Assembly: GCA_041689935.1 (NCBI GenBank)
Contig: JBDNFI010000008.1
Location: forward strand, 1 to 64,000
Direction: 5' to 3'
Origin: CAXBDP01 sp041689935
GTDB lineage: Bacteria > Bacteroidota > Bacteroidia > Cytophagales > Cyclobacteriaceae
DNA: 64,000 bases
Under the pieces are notes generated by a model. The model was not told the DNA's origin. It did not search any database and saw nothing but the letters and a program-made list of their open reading frames with translations. This document shows, one piece after another, positions 53,427 to 62,216 of this stretch (the stretch's first letter is position 1; every line of letters begins with the position of its first letter). The translations under genes were made by a program, and so were the position numbers.

Positions 53427-54815
53427 TTAAATTCGTGTTGAGGCCAAAAACAGAAAACCAAATGATACAAATAGCCAAGCTCCCAAAATCATAAGGTTAC
53501 CCATGTTGGCTGAGATAACTTCTTCGAAGGCTGGTGTTTCGAATTGAAAATCAGGGATTTCAGAAAGTAGTGAAGCGTCAGCTTTGTAGTTCCAATCGCC
53601 AAGTTTTGAATTTTTAGCAAAATTACCATTCAAAATTCGTTGCATTTCTACTCGATGTTTTTCGGCCACATCTGTGAAATTCCAGTGCGTCGCGTAGTCA
53701 GTATTGGCTATAGCCATCGACATAAACCGCGTTGGTAGAAAAGGCGAGAGAAAAGCTAGATTTTGATATACCTTAGTTTGTTTTTTATGAACCTCCTTAA
53801 GCTTTTCATTGTGTTTGATATAAATTTCAGCCTCATGTTCTTCTCCTTTCTGCATTCGGAAAGCATCGAAATTAAATGGTAAATCCTCTAGTTTTTTCAC
53901 TTGGTAGGATTCAAGCGTTTCTTTTTCTAATAGCTTAGATGCCTCGCTCCATGGGTCATGTCCGTCAAGTCCCTTTCTTTTATCTTCTGCCACTGCCGAT
54001 TCAAACTCCTGACGAGTTGGGTAAGGATACTTTTCGTTGACGTAACTGCTCGCTACTTTTGGTAATGCCAAACAACTTCCTATCCATATGGCTAATAGTG
54101 TAACTAGCGAAATTCCTGAGTTACTTGTCAAGGAAGATACAATAAGAGTTATGCCATTAATAATTGCAAAATAGACCAAGTAAATCAGCCACATGCTTAC
54201 CAAAAGTTTCCAATTAAACTCTCCAATAAAGACAGCGGCTAAAGTAAAAAGAGCGGTTGTCAGTACTGCGATAGGTATGAAGTTGCCCAGCCATTTACCC
54301 CAGATTAATTGCTTACTGCTGATTCCTTGAGTTTTAATAATTCGAATGGTGCCTTGTTCCTTTTCTCTTGTGACAGATTGATGGCCTAAGGCAATAATCA
54401 TTAGAGGGATAATGAACAGCAATATAAAATCAGGTGTCAAATCTCCGAAGCGGGAAAGACCTGTTTGATCTGCGGCCGCCACATTATCTGCTTCATTTCT
54501 GGAGTGTGCTTCCAAAAAAACGGATACACCCGTATATTTTTCCACTCCTGGGTCAATCAACGAAAGCGGAAATTGCGGTTTGAAAGCAAAGGTGCCATAA
54601 TGTGCTGCATTATGAGGGTTAGTAGAGCCTTGTGCTAACCATAGTTCTTTGGCATGCTCCTCAGCTTGCTCTCTCTGAAGGCTTTTCTCCTGCCATTGTT
54701 TGTGGCTGATGAATATTGCTACAGCGCTGAGCAAGATAACAATTCCAAACATCCATTTAAACTGTCCATGGCGGGACATTTCCTTAATCTCTTTTTTGGC
54801 TACATGAAAAATCAT
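53427..54815 (-). CDS. ABC transporter permease, DUF3526-type (first subunit)
   Basis: 462 aa, paralogous in layout to the following permease: N-terminal anchor (about 22-40), long soluble loop, then helices (FILLFIIPLMIIALGHQ, IPIAVLTTALFTLAAVFIGEF, ISLVTLLAIWIGSCLALP), another loop and a C-terminal anchor. VTREKEQGTIRIIKTQGIS between helices is typical of ABC-2 permeases. It is 3 bp after the ATPase gene and 1 bp before the second permease. Confidence 0.85.
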   Translation of the reverse strand: MIFHVAKKEIKEMSRHGQFKWMFGIVILLSAVAIFISHKQWQEKSLQREQAEEHAKELWLAQGSTNPHNAAHYGTFAFKPQFPLSLIDPGVEKYTGVSVFLEAHSRNEADNVAAADQTGLSRFGDLTPDFILLFIIPLMIIALGHQSVTREKEQGTIRIIKTQGISSKQLIWGKWLGNFIPIAVLTTALFTLAAVFIGEFNWKLLVSMWLIYLVYFAIINGITLIVSSLTSNSGISLVTLLAIWIGSCLALPKVASSYVNEKYPYPTRQEFESAVAEDKRKGLDGHDPWSEASKLLEKETLESYQVKKLEDLPFNFDAFRMQKGEEHEAEIYIKHNEKLKEVHKKQTKVYQNLAFLSPFLPTRFMSMAIANTDYATHWNFTDVAEKHRVEMQRILNGNFAKNSKLGDWNYKADASLLSEIPDFQFETPAFEEVISANMGNLMILGAWLFVSFGFLFLASTRI

Positions 54816-54818
54816 AAC

Positions 54819-55520
54819 TCAGTCGTTCATGTGGTTTAGGTAAAGTTTTTCCAAGTCGCTATGGTTGATCTCTTCTGTAGAAAGTTGTGCAACCAATTTT
54901 CCTGACTTCATTATTCCGATGTCAGTACCAGTTTCTTTTGCCCTAAACAGATCATGCGTAGCCATTAATGTTGCTACATTCTGTTGGCTAAGGCGAAGAA
55001 GTAATTCTGAAAACTCATTGCTTGCTTTGGGGTCTAAACCTGAAGTTGGCTCATCCAGCAATAGTACCTTGGCCTTTTTAGCTATGGCCATGGAAACCCC
55101 TATTTTTTGTCGCATTCCTTTCGAATAGGTTTTGACTCTTTTTTTGAAGGCTTCTGATTGCAAACCTGCTTCTTGCAGAAATTTTATTAGTTCATCCTCG
55201 GGATATTTCAATCCAGCCAAACCGATAAAGTATTCGAGATTTTCTAAACCACTGAGCTCATTATATAAAACAAGGTTTTCGGGGATGTAAGCAATGAGCT
55301 TTTTTATGGCAATGGGGTCTTTAGAAACTTCTATTTGATTGATAATTGCTTTTCCACTAGTAGGAGAAATAAAATTGAGAAAAAGATTAATGGTGGTCGA
55401 TTTTCCTGCTCCATTTGCTCCTAAAAGGCAATAAATGTCTCCTGGCTCGATAGAAAGATTTAAGTTATCAAGTGCTAAATTATCTTGGTATTTCTTGGTA
55501 AGGTTGATAGCGTGTAGCAT
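54819..55520 (-). CDS. ABC transporter ATP-binding protein (exporter type)
   Basis: 233 aa from the ATG at 55520. Walker A GANGAGKST, signature YSKGMRQKIGVSMAI, Walker B VLLLDEPTSGLDP and the H-loop MATHD. Drives the two DUF3526-type permeases in the same operon. A TGCAACA half-site with an imperfect partner (55534-55548) lies just upstream and echoes the palindrome at 58568, hinting at shared regulation with the metal operon. Confidence 0.92.
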   Translation of the reverse strand: MLHAINLTKKYQDNLALDNLNLSIEPGDIYCLLGANGAGKSTTINLFLNFISPTSGKAIINQIEVSKDPIAIKKLIAYIPENLVLYNELSGLENLEYFIGLAGLKYPEDELIKFLQEAGLQSEAFKKRVKTYSKGMRQKIGVSMAIAKKAKVLLLDEPTSGLDPKASNEFSELLLRLSQQNVATLMATHDLFRAKETGTDIGIMKSGKLVAQLSTEEINHSDLEKLYLNHMND

Positions 55521-55579
55521 AATTAAGTTATTTTGCAACAATGATGATTGAGTGGTTTGAAGTGTGTTTAAATCTCATT

Positions 55580-56452
55580 TTATTGGCGCTTATTAAAGTC
55601 AGAAATTAAGCTAATTGCATCTATTTCACCATTTTTGCTTGTATACCTACTTTTAATCAATTTGTACTCCTTCAAGGTAAAATTAGCGCTGTAATAGATA
55701 GAAGAGTCCCTATGATCTGGCACGTAGTCTTCGGGAATTGCATAAGTATAATAACCACTTTCGCCCGCAGCAACAGGAATACTGAAGAAGCTGCGTTGAA
55801 CAAACTCTCCAGTTTGCGCTTCAAAAACGGATGCTTCTACAAAAAAGTCAACTGCATGTTCGGGATAGCCGAATAGGTAACCGTAAGCACGATATCGGTC
55901 ATTACGACTTTCATATTCTACCACGGTCAAAAGAGTAGCTGGGTTCGAGTTTGAAGTAAAGCCCCACTGCCCAAAAAAATGTGCCTTATCGGAAATTAGC
56001 TTTTCCAATAATTTTGTTCGACAAACGAGTATTTGAAAGTTTCTCTTGCCCTGCCATGTTTGTTTGTAAGGAATCAAAAGAAACTCAAACTCATTAGTTG
56101 ACAATGCCTTTAATACTTTGTTCCACTTTTCTAATTCATCAAGAGCCATTTTTGAAGAATCAGCACTTACGGAGACAACTAATTTGTCTCCATCTTTCAT
56201 TTCAGGTTCTTTGGCCAATGGATAAGAAAGGGCGAAGCCTAGACTACTGATTGGCTTTAGTGTATCAAGCAAAGTATAGAGCGCTTCATGCTCAAGACCA
56301 TAAGTAAGGAGTTCATTGGCCATTTTTAGTTCTTCCGAAGAAAGATGAGACAAATCCCAAAGTTTGGTTTTTGGACCAAGTCCAATACTTCTGGTAGCAG
56401 TACATGAAGCCAGTATCAGCAGTAATAATATAGTAAGTAGTGCTATTCTCAT
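55580..56452 (-). CDS. Hypothetical lipoprotein in the metal operon
   Basis: 290 aa from the ATG at 56452, one base past the stop of the COG0523 gene. Lipoprotein signal with lipobox ILASC. The mature protein has a helical N-terminal half and a beta-rich second half (FFVEASVFEAQTGEFVQRSFFSIPVA, YYSANFTLKEYKLIKSRY). No family recognised. Position in the operon with a metal chaperone suggests a role linked to metal supply at the envelope. Confidence 0.75.
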   Translation of the reverse strand: MRIALLTILLLLILASCTATRSIGLGPKTKLWDLSHLSSEELKMANELLTYGLEHEALYTLLDTLKPISSLGFALSYPLAKEPEMKDGDKLVVSVSADSSKMALDELEKWNKVLKALSTNEFEFLLIPYKQTWQGKRNFQILVCRTKLLEKLISDKAHFFGQWGFTSNSNPATLLTVVEYESRNDRYRAYGYLFGYPEHAVDFFVEASVFEAQTGEFVQRSFFSIPVAAGESGYYTYAIPEDYVPDHRDSSIYYSANFTLKEYKLIKSRYTSKNGEIDAISLISDFNKRQ

Positions 56453-56453
56453 G

Positions 56454-57653
56454 CTATTGATCAATATGAATTGGCCACGGATCTTTAAATTCCAAACCCT
56501 TTTGCCAAGATTTAATTTCCTTTTTTGTACACAAACATGCTTCTAATTCCATCCGAACTTCATCTTGCTTGAGGTCTTGACCGATTATAACCAACTCATT
56601 TTTTCTGTCTCCATATACTATACTCCAGGCAGATTCAATATCTGCTTTATTTTCCACAAATGATGCATATTGAATTCTCTTCTCAAATGGCATGGAGCAC
56701 CACCAAACGCCTATAAAATCTGCTCTTAGCGAACCTCCCGCCTGACTCCAACTCAACGCTGCATCTGATCTAGATGCTAGCCAAAAGAGACCTTTACTTC
56801 TTATAATATTGCTTGGCCATTGATTGGAAACGTATTCCCAGAATCTTTCGGGATGAAAGGGTCTATTGTCACGAAATACGAAAGAACTGATTCCATATTC
56901 TTCTGTTTCTGGTTGACGCTCTTTTTCTAACTCAGCAATCCAACCAGCCGATTGGGAAGTTATATCGTAGTTGAATCTCTTGGTGGCAAGTATGCTATTC
57001 AATGGAACACGACCAAACTCAGACTCAATTAGTGTAGCCCTTGGGTTAAGTTTAGCTATAATATCTTTTAAAAGACTAAGTTGATTAGCACTAATTAAAT
57101 CGACCTTGTTGATTAAGATGACATCGGCAAATTCTACCTGATCAGTGAGCAAATTTACTATCGTCCTCTGATCCTCAGCATCGTTCATTTCTCGGGTAGC
57201 AATGGTGTCTAATGAGCCAAAATCTTTCAGAAAATTAAGTGCATCAACCACGGTTACCATGGTGTCCAATTCACATACATCCGAAAGGTTGACTTCCAAT
57301 TCATCGCTTTCAAACCAGAATGTTTGAGCTACTGGTAAGGGTTCTGAAATACCCGTGCTTTCAATCAAAAGGTAGTCGTACTTTTTCTCTAAAGCGAGCT
57401 TGGCTACTTCTTCAATTAGATCTTCGCGTAGCGTGCAGCAAATACATCCATTACTCATTTCCACAAGTTTTTCATCCGTTCGGCTAAGTGTATTCCCTTG
57501 TTTTACCAAGTTTGCATCTATGTTTACTTCACTCATGTCGTTCACAATCACTGCCACTCGCAAGCCTTCCTTATTGTGAAGTACGTGATTTAGCAAAGTG
57601 GTTTTGCCTGCGCCCAAAAAGCCTGACAGAACTGTTACTGGTAATTTTATCAT
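56454..57653 (-). CDS. COG0523 (CobW/ZNG1-type) metal-chaperone GTPase 2
   Basis: 399 aa. G1 GFLGAGKTTLLNHVL, metal site NGCICCTLR (about 70), G3 ESTGISEPLPVAQTF, INKVDL (G4) and a full CobW_C domain with FHPERFWEYVSN and RSKGLFWLASR. This is the longer COG0523 branch often found in Zur regulons. Operon with the MerC-like gene and the His-rich lipoprotein upstream. Probably a zinc chaperone used when zinc is scarce. Octamer at 56734. Confidence 0.92.
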   Translation of the reverse strand: MIKLPVTVLSGFLGAGKTTLLNHVLHNKEGLRVAVIVNDMSEVNIDANLVKQGNTLSRTDEKLVEMSNGCICCTLREDLIEEVAKLALEKKYDYLLIESTGISEPLPVAQTFWFESDELEVNLSDVCELDTMVTVVDALNFLKDFGSLDTIATREMNDAEDQRTIVNLLTDQVEFADVILINKVDLISANQLSLLKDIIAKLNPRATLIESEFGRVPLNSILATKRFNYDITSQSAGWIAELEKERQPETEEYGISSFVFRDNRPFHPERFWEYVSNQWPSNIIRSKGLFWLASRSDAALSWSQAGGSLRADFIGVWWCSMPFEKRIQYASFVENKADIESAWSIVYGDRKNELVIIGQDLKQDEVRMELEACLCTKKEIKSWQKGLEFKDPWPIHIDQ

Positions 57654-57718
57654 TGCTCTTTTAGTATGTTTTGTATTTCATCTAATTGATTAAGAATGTA
57701 TTCTTGGACTTTGTAAAT

Positions 57719-58021
57719 CTATTCGGTGCTCAGTACGATTTTCGAATGGTCATGGTCGTGTCCTTCCTGACCCGGGAGGTCATGCGTATGACCAGAAATA
57801 GCAAAAATCCCTTCTTCTAGTTCTTCGATTACACCAAGCAAACTATCATTTTTTGGATGACTTGATGTGTCAAGTTTTTCCTCTAAACTTTTTATTAATT
57901 TTATTACCTCTTTTTGTTTTTCATATGCCTTATCTAGTAAGTTTTGGCCTTCTTGGTTAGCCGAGCTACAAGAGAATAAAAAAGTAAGCATTAGAATTTT
58001 TGAAATTGCTTTGAGTTCCAT
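57719..58021 (-). CDS. His-rich small lipoprotein
   Basis: 100 aa from the ATG at 58021. Lipobox FLFSC in a short leader, a helical coiled-coil-like middle (LLDKAYEKQKEVIKLIKSLEEKL) and a His-rich tail SGHTHDLPGQEGHDHDHSK that would bind divalent metals. Placed between the MerC-like and COG0523 genes, it is likely a periplasmic zinc or copper buffer. Family unknown; small His-rich lipoproteins are frequent in zinc-starvation operons. Confidence 0.75.
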   Translation of the reverse strand: MELKAISKILMLTFLFSCSSANQEGQNLLDKAYEKQKEVIKLIKSLEEKLDTSSHPKNDSLLGVIEELEEGIFAISGHTHDLPGQEGHDHDHSKIVLSTE

Positions 58022-58154
58022 TTTATTGGTGGTCTTAGGGTTTCGCAAAATGAGATTCTTATAGGGATGTAATAAAAATCATTCAACCTATTGTAAGGAA
58101 ATGAATTATGCATTTTCTATTTGGGGTGCGAGACAAAGAATAAGCAAATAGGTT

Positions 58155-58538
58155 TCATATTGATTGTTGTTTCAAAACCTTCTTATTGGCGAAATGAGCT
58201 GAAATAATTATCAATGATCCGCCAACCCGCAGTAAGGATTCCAACCAAAGCCATTCAATTATTCCTCCTAATAGAATTAGAATTAAGCCCATTATTAATA
58301 AAATGGCTGGGTTGCTGTTTTTCTCTTTAAAATAAGTTTGAAATATTGATACAGAACCAATTATTGCAGCCATTACAAATAATGGCGTTTCTATTTTTTC
58401 TAGGGCTTCTAAATGCAAGCCAGCAATTGCAGAGGTGATTATTAAAACTGGCATTAATGCGCAGTGAATAGAACAAAGGAAGGATACTCCTATACCACAG
58501 TTGTCCAATACCATTGAGGTTTTGTTGATCTTATTCAT
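58155..58538 (-). CDS. MerC-domain membrane protein
   Basis: 127 aa from the ATG at 58538. Four hydrophobic helices, with the motif CGIGVSFLCSIHCALMPVL near the start carrying Cys residues typical of MerC-family proteins, originally known as mercuric-ion transporters. In Bacteroidota these are often found with COG0523 genes and are thought to move zinc, not mercury; that is inference. First gene of the operon, immediately behind the palindrome at 58568. Confidence 0.88.
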   Translation of the reverse strand: MNKINKTSMVLDNCGIGVSFLCSIHCALMPVLIITSAIAGLHLEALEKIETPLFVMAAIIGSVSIFQTYFKEKNSNPAILLIMGLILILLGGIIEWLWLESLLRVGGSLIIISAHFANKKVLKQQSI

Positions 58539-58553
58539 ACGCAATTTTAGAAA

Positions 58554-58584
58554 CAATATATTACAAATGCAACAATGTTGCAAA
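58554..58584 (-). promoter_or_regulatory. Promoter with overlapping 7-1-7 palindrome, Zur/Fur-type operator
   Basis: TGCAACA-A-TGTTGCA at 58568-58582 is a perfect 15-bp palindrome of the 7-1-7 shape of Fur-superfamily operators. It sits between a minus-strand TTTG (complement of 58581-58584) and TATATTG (complement of 58554-58560), so bound repressor would cover the promoter. Its position before a MerC/His-rich/COG0523 operon makes Zur the best guess for the regulator; the regulator gene itself is not in the window. Confidence 0.6.
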
Positions 58585-58654
58585 AAAAATGTAGAAGGAT
58601 CAGCAGGAGGATATTCTTTGGCGAATTTCAGTTTACTTCTGGAGCTTTTTTACT

Positions 58655-59662
58655 TTAAAAACTCCCATAAACTGTACGAATCACCTCTTCTGCCGTTTTA
58701 TTCTGTGGAGTCCAATCGGAGTTTTCTAAGCCTCCCGCATTTTCATGATTTGGGTACCATTTCCACAGGAAGCCACCGGCAAACCAAGGCTCATTCCAAA
58801 AGCTCTCGAAAAGAGCTGTATAGGCAATTTGTTGAGCTTCCGAATTTGGATTAAGTAGTAATCTTTCTACTTCCCACGATCGCCAAGTTACTTGCTCTAT
58901 GCTTCGGTAGCCATATTCTGTAAATAGAATAGGCTTATTTGACTCGATAGAAAAATCTTTCAAAACTGTTTTGATTGGTAGCCATTGTTGGGTCAATTCT
59001 TCAGCATTGGGAAGGTGGGTTTCCGATAATGGGAAATAGGCACTAATGCCGACAAAATCTAATTGTTCCCAAAATGGCACTTCTCTATAATCGTCCCAAT
59101 TGGAGCAATAGGTAAGTTTGCCGCTGTAAGCTTGGCGAATTTCTGGTATAAGGCTGACCCAAAAGGCAGGTCTGTCACGAACAATTTGCCTCATTTCTGT
59201 TCCTATGCACAGCAAATCAACTTTTTCTTCTTCGGCTATTTTGGCAAAATTGAGCAAATAGATGCGGTAGTTTTCCTCCCATATTTTCCAATCGGCTTCT
59301 GTTTCGAGTGTGAAATCGCCAATCCACTGGCCGCGAAGCCAAACATGCGGCTTGAGCATCACTTTGAAACCCGCATCATGTGCTTGCTGTATGTTGGTGC
59401 GCACACCCGCGGAAGTTTCACCCCACCATTGTCTTTCTCTATCGAAATAGATATTCGGCTGGCCTACTTGGCTAAAGGCAAATGGCATAAGAGTAACCCA
59501 ATTGGCATTGAGCTGCTGAATGGGTGTGGTCCAAGTATGATCGCTAGGTTGGGAGGGCGCAACAACACTTACTCCATTGATTAATTCGAGCTTTTGTGCA
59601 GGCTGATTATTGCAGCTTGCAAAAGCGGAAATAAGGAGAATTGAAAGCAGGATGCAGCGCAT
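58655..59662 (-). CDS. GH113-like glycoside hydrolase lipoprotein (putative beta-mannanase)
   Basis: 335 aa. Lipobox SAFASC in the leader. A TIM-barrel with features of the GH113/GTA-like group: AGFKVMLKPHVWLRGQWIGDF, the proton-donor region CIGTEMRQ (about 152) and the second acidic residue in FTEYGYRS. GH113 enzymes cleave beta-1,4-mannan. Assignment by eye is good to clan, moderate to family. With GH47 and GH125 it adds to a mannan-related repertoire, although it is not in the same operon. Octamer at 58731. Confidence 0.75.
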   Translation of the reverse strand: MRCILLSILLISAFASCNNQPAQKLELINGVSVVAPSQPSDHTWTTPIQQLNANWVTLMPFAFSQVGQPNIYFDRERQWWGETSAGVRTNIQQAHDAGFKVMLKPHVWLRGQWIGDFTLETEADWKIWEENYRIYLLNFAKIAEEEKVDLLCIGTEMRQIVRDRPAFWVSLIPEIRQAYSGKLTYCSNWDDYREVPFWEQLDFVGISAYFPLSETHLPNAEELTQQWLPIKTVLKDFSIESNKPILFTEYGYRSIEQVTWRSWEVERLLLNPNSEAQQIAYTALFESFWNEPWFAGGFLWKWYPNHENAGGLENSDWTPQNKTAEEVIRTVYGSF

Positions 59663-60088
59663 GGAGGATTATTTAGCAGCAATATACCAAAATTCGGAAG
59701 TCTGAATCTCTGATTAAATGATTTCACGGATTTTTCTTTCTTCCTTATTCGTCCTAGGAGATTTTCCCGTTGAGAAATGTATAGAATAAATTGGCTTTCT
59801 TGATTCAAAGACTGTTTGAGCGTAGCGAGTTTCTTTGAATCGCCTATTTATGGAGGATATTTTAGGGAAAACATCCTCAGCCTTGAATTTTTGGTTCTTT
59901 TGTTTCAAGACAAAAGAATAAAAAGGAAAGTTTTAGCTAATAATATTTCATTGTGGTATGTCATCCTTTTCTTGAACAAAGAATCCTTTATTTGAGCAAT
60001 TAAAATTTACATTATTTGTAGGTTTCCTTGTTTCTAATAAGATGCTTCTATGCTTAACTCTAACACCAATTCCCCACCTTCGCAAATT
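59663..60088. other. Intergenic region with REP-like palindromes
   Basis: No gene. It contains a palindrome GATTCAAAGA/TCTTTGAATC (59802-59811 with 59832-59841) whose centre has GAGCGTAGCGAG, and a hairpin TTCTTTTGT/ACAAAAGAA (59895-59903 with 59910-59918, loop TTCAAG). The latter recalls intergenic repeats I have seen in Cytophagales genomes; the copies elsewhere are outside this window. Confidence 0.5.
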
Positions 60089-61141
60089 TCACCTGCCTTC
60101 ATACATACTATTGTAGTAATTTTTGTAGTCGCCAGAAGTTACGCTATTGAGCCAATCTTGATTGGCCAAATACCAATCTACGGTTTTCTCTAGTCCAATT
60201 TCAAAAGTAACTGACGGCTCCCAACCCAATTCATTTTTAATTTTGTTGGCATCAATGGCATAGCGGAGGTCATGCCCCGCGCGGTCAGTTACATAGGTAA
60301 TAAGCTTTGCTGAAGTTCCTTCTGGTCGACCTAATTTACTGTCCATCAATTTGCAAAGCAGTTTTACCAGGGCAATATTTTGCCATTCGTTGAAGCCGCC
60401 AATGTTGTATGTTTGGCCTACTTTTCCTTTGTGAAATACATCGTCAATAGCTCTGGCATGGTCGATTACATATAACCAATCCCGAATATTTTCACCTTTT
60501 CCGTAAATAGGAAGGGGCTTATTATTACAAATATTGTTGATGCAAAGCGGGAGGAGTTTTTCGGGAAATTGGTTTGGTCCGTAGTTATTGGAGCAATTGC
60601 TGATAACCATGGGCATTTTGTAAGTATTGTGATAGGCTCTTACAAAATGATCGGATGAGGCTTTAGATGCTGAATATGGAGACTGCGGGTCGTATGGAGT
60701 ATCTTCTAAGAAAAAGCCGCCATCGTCTAATGAGCCATATACTTCGTCGGTAGAAATGTGGTAAAAAAGGACATCTTCCCGCTGTTTCCAATGTGCTTTG
60801 GCTGAGTTGAGCAAGTTTACAGTACCGATCACGTTGGTTTGCACGAATTCTAGCGGGTGGGAAATGGAGCGATCCACATGGCTTTCCGCAGCAAGGTGAA
60901 TCACCGCATCAATAGGGTATTTTTGAAATACAGCTTCTACTTGATCTACCTTTACAATATCAGCTTTTTCGAAATGATAGTTTGGGGTATTTTCAATGTC
61001 TGTCAAGTTTTCCAAATTACCTGCGTAGGTCAGTTTATCGAGATTAATTATTTGGTAATCAGGATATTTGTTCACAAATAGACGGACTACATGTGAGCCG
61101 ATAAATCCTGCTCCACCTGTTATTAAAATATGCTTGCTCAT
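60089..61141 (-). CDS. rmlB: dTDP-glucose 4,6-dehydratase
   Basis: 350 aa short-chain dehydrogenase/extended type. NAD site ITGGAGFIGSHVVR, YSASKASSD with catalytic Tyr and Lys, HISTDEVYG with Thr/Asp/Glu, NNYGPNQFPEKLLPL and GKGENIRDWLYVIDHARA, all diagnostic of RmlB. Converts dTDP-glucose to the 4-keto-6-deoxy sugar. Last gene of the nucleotide-sugar operon; rmlA is at 49719. Octamer at 60547. Confidence 0.96.
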   Translation of the reverse strand: MSKHILITGGAGFIGSHVVRLFVNKYPDYQIINLDKLTYAGNLENLTDIENTPNYHFEKADIVKVDQVEAVFQKYPIDAVIHLAAESHVDRSISHPLEFVQTNVIGTVNLLNSAKAHWKQREDVLFYHISTDEVYGSLDDGGFFLEDTPYDPQSPYSASKASSDHFVRAYHNTYKMPMVISNCSNNYGPNQFPEKLLPLCINNICNNKPLPIYGKGENIRDWLYVIDHARAIDDVFHKGKVGQTYNIGGFNEWQNIALVKLLCKLMDSKLGRPEGTSAKLITYVTDRAGHDLRYAIDANKIKNELGWEPSVTFEIGLEKTVDWYLANQDWLNSVTSGDYKNYYNSMYEGR

Positions 61142-61178
61142 AGCTTTAAATTAATCTTCAAAATTCAAAAACCTTCAA

Positions 61179-62207
61179 TTACCCTTCTTCTTGTTCAGTC
61201 ACCTTTTTCTCCCATTCATAGGCCGATGCCAATGCTTGTGCCAATGTATGTTGCGCCTTCCAGCCCAATTCATTTTGCGCTTTTTGAGTGTCGGCATAGG
61301 CGACTACTACATCGCCAGGCCTTCGTGCTTCTATTTTGTAAGGAACGATCTGACCGGTAGCTTCTTCGAAAGTTTTGATTACTTCCATTACCGTACTTCC
61401 TTCACCCGTACCGATATTGAAGAACTCAAGTGTTTCTGAATTTTTACCACTAATCAATCGCTTAAGAGCAATTACGTGGGCTTCGGCCAAGTCGCTTACG
61501 TGGATGTAGTCGCGAATACAGGTGCCATCGCGCGTTGGATAATCGTTGCCCCATACTTTCAGTTCATCGTGAATTCCCAAGGCAGTCTGTGTAAGATAGG
61601 GCACCAAATTTTGCGGAATGCCATTTGGGATTTCGCCAATTAAGCCGGACTCATGTGCGCCGATGGGATTGAAATACCGAAGAGCAATGGCCTGTAAATC
61701 ATATACTTTGCAGAGATCGATTAGAATATCCTCTGCTATCATTTTGGTATTGCCATAAGGCGATGCCGCGGCTTGGCGGGGGGAAGATTCACTCAAAGGC
61801 TGCTGAACCGAATCGCCATACACGGTGCATGAGCTACTGAAAATGAAATATTTAAGATGGCGTTTTTGAAATTCTTCCAACATAAATATGATAGTGCATA
61901 AATTATTCCGGTAATAAGCCAAAGGATTGGTCACCGACTCGCCTACTGCCTTGAATGCAGCAAAATGGATGGCCCCGTCAATATTCGGATGGCGACTAAA
62001 TAAATCCTCTACCTCCCGCTTTTTGGACAGGTCTGCTTGGTGGAAATACGGTTTTTTGCCAGTGATAGCCGTAATGCTATCTAGCACTTTTATATCCGAA
62101 TTTACCAAACTATCCGCAATCAATACTTGGTAGCCGGCTTTCTGTAATTCTACCACCGTATGCGAACCTATATAGCCTAATCCGCCTGTCACCAGTATTT
62201 TTCCCAT
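61179..62207 (-). CDS. galE: UDP-glucose 4-epimerase
   Basis: 342 aa. NAD site VTGGLGYIGSHTVVEL, FSSSCTVYG, YGNTKMIAED, and RDYIHVSDLAEAHV, the GalE pattern. Interconverts UDP-glucose and UDP-galactose for polysaccharide synthesis. In one operon with a UDP-xylose synthase and UDP-glucose dehydrogenase upstream and rmlB downstream. Octamer at 62012. Confidence 0.96.
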   Translation of the reverse strand: MGKILVTGGLGYIGSHTVVELQKAGYQVLIADSLVNSDIKVLDSITAITGKKPYFHQADLSKKREVEDLFSRHPNIDGAIHFAAFKAVGESVTNPLAYYRNNLCTIIFMLEEFQKRHLKYFIFSSSCTVYGDSVQQPLSESSPRQAAASPYGNTKMIAEDILIDLCKVYDLQAIALRYFNPIGAHESGLIGEIPNGIPQNLVPYLTQTALGIHDELKVWGNDYPTRDGTCIRDYIHVSDLAEAHVIALKRLISGKNSETLEFFNIGTGEGSTVMEVIKTFEEATGQIVPYKIEARRPGDVVVAYADTQKAQNELGWKAQHTLAQALASAYEWEKKVTEQEEG

Positions 62208-62216
62208 TGTAAATTT

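Noticed and set aside
59581..59908. Open minus-strand frames before rmlB as small genes
   Set aside because: They cross the palindromic repeats and the upstream end of the GH113-like gene and have no coding features.
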